A DNA stretch of 64,000 bases from NCBI GenBank assembly GCA_943367755.1, contig CALRKB020000022.1:8777-72776 (forward strand). The letters are read 5' to 3'. Positions 50,829-58,700 of this stretch are shown here, piece by piece. Position numbers and translations under genes: made by a program. Within the stretch, counting starts at the first letter, position 1. Every line of letters starts with the position of its first letter. The notes beneath the pieces were generated by a model. That model was not told the DNA's origin. It ran no database searches and saw only the letters and a program-made list of their open reading frames with translations. The stretch is from PCC-6802 sp943367755 (GTDB lineage Bacteria; Cyanobacteriota; Cyanobacteriia; Pseudanabaenales; Pseudanabaenaceae).

Positions 50829-53663
50829 ATGGAGTTTTGGTTTAAGTTTCAGCAATGGTTAGAAGCCTTTATCGAGGCTCAGGTTTACTTGCCCACCTGT
50901 GATGCCGCAACCCTTGATGCAGCGATCGCTCTTGATGCAGGGGTGGCTATCCTGGCTCAAGAACTATGGCTGACTCAACTGCAACTCCAAGCGCTTGCAG
51001 ATCGCGCCAACAGTCACAATCACAATCACAATACCTTGGCCGATCTGGAGTTGAGGCTAATCCCTGAATACCACTACAAATTGGCGGAATTTAGGCGACA
51101 GTTGGTTGAAAGCCTATCAGGATCTGAGCCTGATTCTGGGCAATGGCGGCGATCGCAGCAGCAGGAACTCCAGCAAAAACTTCGCACCACCGAACTGCAA
51201 ATCATCCTGGCGATCCGAGCCAGCGATCGCGGTTCAGCGATCGCGCCCCACGCATTAAAACATGATGCAGCGGGATCGCTCACTTGGGAAACCGTTAGCC
51301 AACTACTCTCTAAGCCAACATCAGCGAACTCTGAGTTAAGTGGGTCTGGCATTGTACCTTTACAGATTCTCCTGCACATCCCAACCCTAAACTCTGAGGA
51401 TAATTTGCTTGGCCTTGCTGACATCTTTAAAGAGTTGGAAGCGCGGTTACAGCATTTCTGCCAAACCTATGCCACACAGGGCAGACCAGTTCAGTTACTA
51501 GCGAGAGATTGGTTTAGTCCGACCTTTTCCGGTCAGGCTGCCATTAATGATTTATTTATACTACTAAAAACAGAGCCAATTCTAGCTTTAGAATCCGATG
51601 TATTTGCTGAGACTCTATATCTCCATCTAGGCTATTGGGGATTGTCATCTGCTGACTATCGTTATCAACCATCAGCGCTAGAAATTGACTTGCGGGAATG
51701 TCTCAATAGTTTTGCCAAAAAATCCGCTGTGGATTGGTGGAAGGGCTTAAAGCAAGCTACAGCTAAGGGGATGTCACCGGAACAGTATAGTCAAAACTGC
51801 GATCCAGGTACGGTTCAGATATTTATCGATAACCTGAAAGCGATCGAACAGGAGCAAAAAGTGCGGCAAAGTGGCATGACAGTCAATCCATTAGACCTGC
51901 TCTATACATTTCAACTACAGGACTTCACGCGATTACGAGAGCATGTTGCTAATTTCTATTGCATTCTCCTAGGACTCCATCTCGATGAGTATTTTCTTTT
52001 AAATCTCATGCCAAAATCAAGACTGAGTCCGATATTACCACAAATGCTATCTCAACTATTGACTGAGATGCCACCCCAAGAGATAGCCCAAGTAGAGAAG
52101 CAGATTGTGATGCGGTACCAGTCACTCTATAAACTTCTAGCGAAAAGAGAACCTTTGAGCTATCCAGATCTATGCCTAGATCTAGCTCTGAGTCTTAGTG
52201 ATTTACCCGAACGGGCATGGGCAAAATCACAGATCGAGAACTCCATAATCAGTTGGCTGGAATTGCGGGGCATCTCGCATATGCATGGAGTTAGCGAGTT
52301 TGCTAATCTGCTCGATGCTACAATTGCGCATGCAACTTTAGCAGATCGGGGATATCTCAATAAATTAAATCAGTGTCTGGCTACCATCGGTTATAACCGT
52401 TCAATTAGCCTGGGGGCAAACTGGTTTGACCAGGGGACGAGTAAATATGAAGCGGACGACTACAAGGGCGCGATCGCCGATTTTACGCAAGCAATTGAAC
52501 TCGATGATTTGCATGTAGAAGCGTACTTGCAACGAGGACAGGCATACACTAATTTGGGGAAATATCAGCAAGCAATTGATGATTATAGTAAGGCCATAGA
52601 ATTAAGCCCTAATTCTGCTAAAGCTTACAATTATCGCGGTAACGCCTACCGAGAATTAGGTGAGTGTAAAATTGCGATCACCGATTACGATCGCTCGATC
52701 GCTATCGATCCAAATTCCTCTACCGCAAAGAGCGATCGCCGGGTTACGTTAGACATAATGGCAGAGGCAGATCGACAACATTTGGGAGGGAATAGCCATA
52801 GTCGCGAATTTGAATATGAAGTAGTCCGACTCAACTCAAATGGGAAAGGAATCAATCGCCGCATCAATTGCGCCAAACTCCTGATCCAGAATATTGAAGC
52901 TGAAAGGATTCCACCTGTCAGTATCGAAATGGTTTATATCCCTAGTGGAGTATGTTTTATGGGTTCGTCTGAGCGGGAACCAGGTCGCGATTTTAGCGAG
53001 GGCCCGCAGCATTGGGTAACTATGCCAAGCTTTTTTATGAGCAAATCGCAAATAACTCAGGCACAGTGGTATGCGGTAGCAAATCTTCCTCCTTCCGATC
53101 GAATGTCACCTCTGAATCTCAATCTCGATCCATCTCATTTCAAGGGTTTAGACCGACCCGTTGAGAGTATTTCATGGTTTGAAGCAGTAGAGTTTTGCGC
53201 ACGACTTGCTCAAGCGACGGGATTAAATTACCGCTTGCCCAGTGAAGCCGAATGGGAATATGCTTGTCGTGGTGGCACCAAGACTCCATTTTCCTGTGGA
53301 CATACTATTTCTACCGATCTAGCTAACTATGATGGCACTTCTGCCTACGGTTTTGGTGCTATGGGTGAATATCGCAATCAGACATTACCGATATGCAGTT
53401 TTCGCGTAGGGAATCCCTTTGGTCTATTTGATATGCATGGACAGGTATGGGAATGGTGTGCAGATCGTTGGCATGACAACTATGAGGGGGCTCCCACTAA
53501 TGGACAAATTTGGCAAACAGGTGGAGATGATGAATTTCGGATTGTGAGAGGTGGGTCGTGGTTTAATAATCCAGGTCGCTGTCGTGCTGCTGTGCGCGGC
53601 AAGTACTCACCTGACGTTTGGTTAGATCAAATTGGATTTCGGATCGTGATGCCAACATGGTAG
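50829..53663 (+). CDS. TPR protein with C-terminal formylglycine-generating (FGE/SUMF1-like) domain
   Basis: A 944-residue protein. Residues 1-about 520 are helical, with no assigned domain. Residues about 530-635 are three tetratricopeptide repeats (YKGAIADFTQAIEL, YQQAIDDYSKAIEL, CKIAITDYDRSIAI). Residues about 697-944 are a sulfatase-modifying factor domain: SIEMVYIPSGVCFMGSSERE, then YRLPSEAEWEYACRGGT, GLFDMHGQVWEWCADRW and RIVRGGSWFNNPGRCRAAVR. In cyanobacteria this domain commonly ends signalling or conflict proteins and need not modify sulfatases. The TPRs suggest a partner-binding role. No signal peptide is seen. Confidence 0.88.
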   Translation: MEFWFKFQQWLEAFIEAQVYLPTCDAATLDAAIALDAGVAILAQELWLTQLQLQALADRANSHNHNHNTLADLELRLIPEYHYKLAEFRRQLVESLSGSEPDSGQWRRSQQQELQQKLRTTELQIILAIRASDRGSAIAPHALKHDAAGSLTWETVSQLLSKPTSANSELSGSGIVPLQILLHIPTLNSEDNLLGLADIFKELEARLQHFCQTYATQGRPVQLLARDWFSPTFSGQAAINDLFILLKTEPILALESDVFAETLYLHLGYWGLSSADYRYQPSALEIDLRECLNSFAKKSAVDWWKGLKQATAKGMSPEQYSQNCDPGTVQIFIDNLKAIEQEQKVRQSGMTVNPLDLLYTFQLQDFTRLREHVANFYCILLGLHLDEYFLLNLMPKSRLSPILPQMLSQLLTEMPPQEIAQVEKQIVMRYQSLYKLLAKREPLSYPDLCLDLALSLSDLPERAWAKSQIENSIISWLELRGISHMHGVSEFANLLDATIAHATLADRGYLNKLNQCLATIGYNRSISLGANWFDQGTSKYEADDYKGAIADFTQAIELDDLHVEAYLQRGQAYTNLGKYQQAIDDYSKAIELSPNSAKAYNYRGNAYRELGECKIAITDYDRSIAIDPNSSTAKSDRRVTLDIMAEADRQHLGGNSHSREFEYEVVRLNSNGKGINRRINCAKLLIQNIEAERIPPVSIEMVYIPSGVCFMGSSEREPGRDFSEGPQHWVTMPSFFMSKSQITQAQWYAVANLPPSDRMSPLNLNLDPSHFKGLDRPVESISWFEAVEFCARLAQATGLNYRLPSEAEWEYACRGGTKTPFSCGHTISTDLANYDGTSAYGFGAMGEYRNQTLPICSFRVGNPFGLFDMHGQVWEWCADRWHDNYEGAPTNGQIWQTGGDDEFRIVRGGSWFNNPGRCRAAVRGKYSPDVWLDQIGFRIVMPTW

Positions 53664-53850
53664 GACTTACGCCGAAATAAACCTTGAACTAAAGTACCCT
53701 ACGGGAGGCAAGCTACTGGCTCTGAGCTAAAGTCATCTTGCTCTCACTTCTGCTCTGCCCAACTGGTATTGATACAGGATTTGTCTGTATAACACCCCTT
53801 ATAGGATGATTATACGGAAATAGTCAAGGTAAAACAACAACTGATGTCGC

Positions 53851-54774
53851 CTAAACTGTACCACTGACTTCCACAATCACCGATCGCAACCACTGGCAGT
53901 CAGAGGAATTGTCAGTACTGCGATGCCAACGCATAAATACTGAAAAAGCATCGAGGGGGAGCGGCAGTGGTAGAAGCTTCAGACCTCGATCTCCGATAAA
54001 GGTCTGTGCCACCCTTTCAGCGAGAGTAGCCACCAGATCGGTCTGCGCCAGAATATACGGTGCTGTGAGAAAATGTGGAATGGAAAGTGCAATATGCCGT
54101 TTTAGATTCTGCTTGGCCAGCAAGCTGTCCACACGTCCAACTCGATCTTCCTTAATCGAAACCAGGAGATGAGAGGCAGTGAGATATTCCTCTAATGATA
54201 AGGAATTCTCAAGCGTGGGACGATCGCGACGGCATACGCAAACATAGTTATCTTGAAACAGAAACTGTTCTTTGTGCCACTGAATTTGCTCGGGAAAGAA
54301 TCCACACGCTAGATCGATTTCACCACTATCCATCAAGGAAAACAGTTTTTGCCGATCGCCAGATCTGATCTGCAAGCTAACATTGGGAGCGATCGCTTGG
54401 AGAGTTTGCATTAATTTCGGTAGTAACGTGAATTCTACATAGTCCGACATGCCAACCGCAAAGACGCGATCGCTCATAACTGGATTAAAGGTTGGTCGAT
54501 CTAGCAGAGCCGCTTGAATTTGCTGCAAGGTGGGGTGCAATTGTTGCGCCAGTGCGATCGCTTTAGGAGTTGCGCGTAATCCTGCGGTTGTTCTCACAAA
54601 CAACTCATCCCCAACTAAATTGCGCAACCGAGACAGCGCATTACTGGTAGCGGGCTGGCTCAAGCCCAATCGTTTGCCCGCACGAGTGACATGCTGCTCC
54701 GTCATCAAAGCATCAAAGACAACCAGTAGGTTTAAATCAATGCCAGCAAGATTGATATGGTGAATATCGCTCAT
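53851..54774 (-). CDS. LysR-family transcriptional regulator
   Basis: About 307 residues from the ATG at 54774; the longer frame to 54867 would run into the divergent gene. The winged-helix DNA-binding part (residues about 8-66) contains LNLLVVFDALMTEQHVTRAG and LGLSQPATSNALSRLRNLVG. The effector-binding part follows, with DRVFAVGMSDYVEFTLLPKL typical of the NodD/LinR-like subgroup. It is transcribed divergently from the DJ-1/PfpI gene and is the probable regulator of the two genes on the other strand. See the dyad at 54795-54821. Confidence 0.9.
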   Translation of the reverse strand: MSDIHHINLAGIDLNLLVVFDALMTEQHVTRAGKRLGLSQPATSNALSRLRNLVGDELFVRTTAGLRATPKAIALAQQLHPTLQQIQAALLDRPTFNPVMSDRVFAVGMSDYVEFTLLPKLMQTLQAIAPNVSLQIRSGDRQKLFSLMDSGEIDLACGFFPEQIQWHKEQFLFQDNYVCVCRRDRPTLENSLSLEEYLTASHLLVSIKEDRVGRVDSLLAKQNLKRHIALSIPHFLTAPYILAQTDLVATLAERVAQTFIGDRGLKLLPLPLPLDAFSVFMRWHRSTDNSSDCQWLRSVIVEVSGTV

Positions 54775-54794
54775 ATAAATTATCCATTGGACAA

Positions 54795-54821
54795 ATCTAT
54801 AATGCTCGATCCAGGATAGAT
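54795..54821. promoter_or_regulatory. Candidate LysR operator in the divergent promoter
   Basis: ATCTAT (54795-54800) and ATAGAT (54816-54821) form a dyad with a 15-base gap. Extended to nine bases per arm it keeps eight of nine pairs. It lies between the LysR start (54774) and the DJ-1 gene start (54856), where such regulators normally bind. Confidence 0.5.
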
Positions 54822-54855
54822 TGGTGAAGTTTTTGCAATTTAGGACAGCAATGCC

Positions 54856-55575
54856 GTGAGTAAGCAAATTTTAACGATCGTGGCAAACCCCTCAATTTCA
54901 ACCACATTAGGATGGCCTGTGGGATTCTGGGCATCAGAACTAATTCATCCCTATGATGTATTCACCAAAGCTGGCTTTCAGGTGACGATCGCTAGCCCTA
55001 ACGGCGGTAAAGTTGAGTTTGATAGCCTCAGCGATCCGCGCGATGCATCTGGTTATTCCAAAGCCGACACCCTTTCTCTGGAGTACATAAACCAGCCTGC
55101 ATTCATGCAATTGCTGGAAAACACCCCAGAGATCGCCACGCTGAACCCAACAGACTTTGATGCGATCGTTGTGTGTGGTGGGCAATCCCCCATGTTCACA
55201 TTTAGACAAAACGCCGCCCTAGCGGATTTATTCATGCAATTCTACACAGCTAACAAACCTAGTGCAGCCCTCTGTCACGGCACTTGTTTGCTCCTGGAAA
55301 CTCGACTTGCCAACGGATCGCCCCTGATTCAGGGTAAGACGATTACAGGCTTTGCCAACAGCGAAGAAGACTATGCCGATCAGGTTGTAGGACAAAAGGT
55401 GATGCCATTCCGCATTGAGGATGAAGCTACCAAACTGGGGGCTGATTTTGTCACCAAAACTGCATTTACCCCCTATGCCGTACGGGACGGACTCCTGATT
55501 ACCGGGCAGCAGCAAAACTCTGGTGCAGAGACTGCCAAATTAGTATTGGAAGTATTGAGCGCAATCGGAGATTAA
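54856..55575 (+). CDS. DJ-1/PfpI-family protein (Hsp31-like)
   Basis: A 239-residue protein of the class I glutamine amidotransferase-like/DJ-1 superfamily, Hsp31-type. It begins GTG (54856). Landmarks: WPVGFWASELIHPYDVFTKA with the nucleophile-assisting glutamate, VTIASPNGG, DAIVVCGGQSPMFTF, and the nucleophile elbow SAALCHGTCLLLET with Cys140. Relatives are glyoxalase III or chaperone-like proteins that handle reactive aldehydes. The NAD(P)-binding reductase gene follows after 2 bases, and a LysR regulator is divergent, so this looks like a small inducible detoxification operon. Confidence 0.88.
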   Translation: MSKQILTIVANPSISTTLGWPVGFWASELIHPYDVFTKAGFQVTIASPNGGKVEFDSLSDPRDASGYSKADTLSLEYINQPAFMQLLENTPEIATLNPTDFDAIVVCGGQSPMFTFRQNAALADLFMQFYTANKPSAALCHGTCLLLETRLANGSPLIQGKTITGFANSEEDYADQVVGQKVMPFRIEDEATKLGADFVTKTAFTPYAVRDGLLITGQQQNSGAETAKLVLEVLSAIGD

Positions 55576-55577
55576 TC

Positions 55578-56213
55578 ATGAAAATTACATTTATTGGGAT
55601 TGGACAGGTGGGTTCTGCCCTGGCAGGACGATTGCTGGAGTTGGGACACACCGTCACGATTGCTGCCCGCGATCCCAATTCAAACAGTGTCAAAACTGCA
55701 CTTGCCAGATTCCCTGGGTTGAGAGTTCTATCGCCTCAAGTCGCGATCGCAGAGGCGGAGGTGATTTTCCTGGCTACTCCATTTAGCGCCAATCGGGCCG
55801 CTCTTGTTGAAGTGGGCGATCTATCCAGCAAAATTCTGGTTGATTGCACCAATCCCGTGGGTGCAAATCTCAGCCACGGTCTCCAAAGCACCCAATCCGG
55901 CAGCGAACTCGTACAAAGCTTTGTGCCTAATGCCAAGGTAGTGAAGGCGTTCACAATCTATGGATTTGAGAACTTTGAGAATAGTATCTATCCTGGCTAT
56001 GGCAACCTCAAACCAGCCATGCTAATTGCTGGGAATGATGCAACGGCTAAGCAAGTCGTCGCATCACTTTGCCAAGACTTGGGTTGGGAACCCGTCGATA
56101 CAGGCGATCTTTCCATGAGCTTACATCTGGAACATATGACGCTCCTGTGGATTCAGATGGCGAGAGTTCAGGGGCTGGGCTCTGGGTTTGTATGGGCAAA
56201 GCTTCAGAGGTAA
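55578..56213 (+). CDS. NAD(P)-binding F420-reductase-like oxidoreductase
   Basis: A 211-residue Rossmann protein. The dinucleotide loop is FIGIGQVGSALAGRL near the start, followed by TIAARDPNS where the basic/small residues favour NADPH. The rest (VIFLATPFSANRAALVE, LVDCTNPVG, NAKVVKAFTIYGFENF) follows the NADPH-dependent F420 reductase/NADP oxidoreductase family. In organisms without F420, members are general reductases of unknown substrate. It starts 2 bases after the DJ-1-type gene, so it is cotranscribed. Confidence 0.85.
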   Translation: MKITFIGIGQVGSALAGRLLELGHTVTIAARDPNSNSVKTALARFPGLRVLSPQVAIAEAEVIFLATPFSANRAALVEVGDLSSKILVDCTNPVGANLSHGLQSTQSGSELVQSFVPNAKVVKAFTIYGFENFENSIYPGYGNLKPAMLIAGNDATAKQVVASLCQDLGWEPVDTGDLSMSLHLEHMTLLWIQMARVQGLGSGFVWAKLQR

Positions 56214-56343
56214 CCCAAAAAATTCAGCTGCATAAAGTTCCGACTTTGATGGTAGAGCCTCGGGTATAAGCTAGTACCTAGTATTATGGATATCAAGCGC
56301 CGATACATTTCGGAAAAGCCAAGCCAGCTAGAGGAAGATATCA

Positions 56344-56967
56344 ATGGTTGCGATCTCCAATAAAACACTCACCTTTGAAGAATTTCTAGATTGGGATGAT
56401 GCTTCCGACAGGTCGTTCGAGCTGATTAACGGAGTAGCCATGCCCCTAAGCGAACCCAACGCCAAACATGAGGATGTAGTTGATGGGCTATGTCGTCTTT
56501 TAGCTAACCATTGCCAGGCACTTACCTTACCCTATATTCCCCGACAGGGTAAGCAGGTCAGACTCAAAACACCCTACGGAGAAAATGAGTCCAGTCGCAA
56601 AGCAGACATTGTAGTTTTCCACAAGGAAGAATGGGAAAGAATGCGCCAAAGTTCTGCCTCAGCCGCAGCCTATATCGCACCACCATTAGCGATCGAGGTT
56701 GTCAGTACCAATTGGCGCGATGATTATCGAATCAAATTGAATGAGTACGAAACCTTGGGGGTGCTGGAGTATTGGATTGTCGATTATGCTGGTCTGGGTG
56801 GCGTGCAATATATTGGATCGCCTAAGCAGCCTACTGTGACAGTCAATCGCTTAATAGATGACGAATATCAAGCCCAGCAGTATCAAGGAGATATCCCCAT
56901 CATTTCGCCAACATTTCCGCAATTGGAGCTATCCACAAGCCAAATCGTTGCCATGACCGAAAGTTGA
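56344..56967 (+). CDS. Uma2-family (DUF820) putative endonuclease
   Basis: A 207-residue Uma2-family protein. It has LTFEEFLDWDDASDRSFELI followed by NGVAMPLSEPN (the substrate-side helix and strand), SSRKADIVVF with an Asp of the nuclease-like site, PLAIEVVSTNWRDDY, and YEYW-like KLNEYETLGVLEYWIVDY. It is not close in sequence to the Uma2 at 5149-5727. The family's role is not established. It lies 130 bases after the reductase gene and may have its own promoter. Confidence 0.85.
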   Translation: MVAISNKTLTFEEFLDWDDASDRSFELINGVAMPLSEPNAKHEDVVDGLCRLLANHCQALTLPYIPRQGKQVRLKTPYGENESSRKADIVVFHKEEWERMRQSSASAAAYIAPPLAIEVVSTNWRDDYRIKLNEYETLGVLEYWIVDYAGLGGVQYIGSPKQPTVTVNRLIDDEYQAQQYQGDIPIISPTFPQLELSTSQIVAMTES

Positions 56968-57111
56968 GCGCAGAAAAACTGCGCCTTGCCCCATCGTGCT
57001 GAAGACATCGGTGAAACTGAGTGCTACGCTTTATGGTGAAAATATGGTTAAGAGGCAATAATTTAATTGAAACCAACAAGCCCTGCCATAAGCTCTTAAG
57101 ATCCTAAATAT

Positions 57112-57609
57112 ATGAATTCTGCCCAAGCCCTTACTCATCTTGACGAAACAGGTACTGTCCGTATGGTTGATGTCTCTGCTAAGGAGCCAACCCTGCGACG
57201 CGCGATCGCCAGTTGCGAAATTGCGATGCAAACTACCACCCTGGATGCAATTCAAGCTGGCAATCTCCCCAAGGGGGACGTATTGGGCACAGCAAAACTG
57301 GCAGGTATCATGGCCGCGAAGCAAACCGCCAACCTGATTCCCCTCTGTCATACCCTGCCATTGGCCTCGGTTGATGTGCGGATTACCCTTGATGAGAATA
57401 TCCCTGGTTATCAGATCGAGGCAGAAGTAAAAACTAAAGCCGAAACTGGCGTAGAAATGGAGGCTCTTACCGCTGCGACAATCGCGGCTCTTACTATTTA
57501 CGATATGGCAAAAGCTTTGGAGAAAACAATGGTAATTTCCAGCGTGCGACTAGTACACAAGAGTGGTGGTAAATCCGGTGAGTTTAATGCCGCTGAGCTT
57601 GAAGATTGA
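57112..57609 (+). CDS. moaC: Cyclic pyranopterin monophosphate synthase MoaC
   Basis: A 165-residue enzyme of molybdenum-cofactor synthesis. After MoaA, MoaC makes cyclic pyranopterin monophosphate from the 3',8-cyclo-GTP intermediate. Typical elements are MVDVSAKEPTLRRAIASCEI at the start, GNLPKGDVLGTAKLAGIMAA, KQTANLIPLCHTLPLASVDV, and EAEVKTKAETGVEMEALTAA near the end. Length is normal. No other moa gene is next to it. Confidence 0.95.
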   Translation: MNSAQALTHLDETGTVRMVDVSAKEPTLRRAIASCEIAMQTTTLDAIQAGNLPKGDVLGTAKLAGIMAAKQTANLIPLCHTLPLASVDVRITLDENIPGYQIEAEVKTKAETGVEMEALTAATIAALTIYDMAKALEKTMVISSVRLVHKSGGKSGEFNAAELED

Positions 57610-57674
57610 ATTGGTAAAGTATTAAGGTATTTTAAGTAAAAATACTTTACGATATCGCTAAGCACTTAAGAGTT

Positions 57675-58529
57675 ATGGATGCCAGCATAATTATTCCTAC
57701 CTATAACGGCGGCGAGCTGTTACGGCGTACTTTAAAGGCGATTTACACCCAACAAACTCGCAAGTCCTTTGAGGTAGTGATCGTCGATTCCGGTTCCAAA
57801 CCAGATACAAAGCAGATATTGCAGGAATTTTCGATCGAGCTGATTGAGATCGACAACAGCGAATTCAATCATGGACTGACTCGCGATCTTGCTGCAGAGC
57901 ATGCTTCAGGTGAATTTTTGCTCTTTATCAACCAAGATGCGGAACCGGGAGATGCTAAATGGTTGGATCTAATGTTGCAGCCTATGATTGAAAATCCGGC
58001 GATCGCGGCAGTCCAGGGAGGTATCAAAGAGCGTAACGACATGCAACGCTTTTTTTGGGATTCCTGCGGCGAAACGTTTTACTTTACATCGGAGTCCAAA
58101 AACTGGATCGGTCGCTATCACAATATGGGTTTTTCTACGGTTAATTGTGCAGTCCGACGATCGACATGGCAACAACATCCGTTTGGCAAGATGGATATTT
58201 TTGAGGATAAAGGCTTTCAGGCGCAAGTCCACCACCAAGGGCATGAAATCGTTTATGCGGATGGGTTTGTTTATCATACCCACGACTATAATTTTTCTCA
58301 GCTCAGACGCAGGTGCATCGATGAAGGCTATGGCTGGCATTTGGTAGGAGAGAATTATGCCTTAAGTAGCTGTATTAAAGACATGTTCGTCATGGCGAAT
58401 TACAAAAAATTGTTACGCGGCTTGCGCGATCGCAAAGTCAGGCAAATTTCAGAGATTGCCTTCCCGTTTTTGCGCCCCGTGTGGGTTTATATCGGCAACC
58501 ATTACAGCCAGGGATTAACTCGCAGTTAA
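57675..58529 (+). CDS. Family 2 glycosyltransferase
   Basis: A 284-residue GT-A fold enzyme. The nucleotide-sugar region is ASIIIPTYNGGELLRRTLKA, followed by FEVVIVDSGSKPDTK, and the metal-binding acidic triplet is in LLFINQDAEPGDAKWLDLM (NQDAE replaces the classical DxD). MDIFEDKGFQAQVHHQGHEI is the later catalytic region. It resembles rhamnosyltransferases of surface polysaccharide synthesis. No membrane segment is evident. It is followed by the tRNA gene. The sugar and acceptor are unknown. Confidence 0.85.
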   Translation: MDASIIIPTYNGGELLRRTLKAIYTQQTRKSFEVVIVDSGSKPDTKQILQEFSIELIEIDNSEFNHGLTRDLAAEHASGEFLLFINQDAEPGDAKWLDLMLQPMIENPAIAAVQGGIKERNDMQRFFWDSCGETFYFTSESKNWIGRYHNMGFSTVNCAVRRSTWQQHPFGKMDIFEDKGFQAQVHHQGHEIVYADGFVYHTHDYNFSQLRRRCIDEGYGWHLVGENYALSSCIKDMFVMANYKKLLRGLRDRKVRQISEIAFPFLRPVWVYIGNHYSQGLTRS

Positions 58530-58604
58530 GATTTTTACAAACAAGGGCTAAAAAATTTTTGAGTTAGTTGGCTAGTTGAGTTACAATGGCAAAGCTTCTT
58601 TTTT

Positions 58605-58688
58605 GGGGGTGTGGCGGAATGGTAGACGCTGCGGACTTAAAATCCGTTGACCTTAAAAGTCGTGAGAGTTCAAGTCTCTCCACCCCCA
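58605..58688 (+). tRNA. tRNA-Leu (anticodon UAA), no intron
   Basis: The 7-bp acceptor stem GGGGGTG (58605-58611) pairs with CACCCCC (58681-58687). The anticodon loop CTTAAAA, closed by a GCGGA/TCCGT stem, gives anticodon TAA. A long variable arm (GACCTTAAAAGTC) and a T arm with GAGTTCAAGTCTC mark a class II leucine tRNA. The 3' CCA is not encoded. The anticodon is not interrupted, although in many cyanobacteria this gene carries a group I intron. Confidence 0.93.
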
Positions 58689-58700
58689 TGTAATATATAC

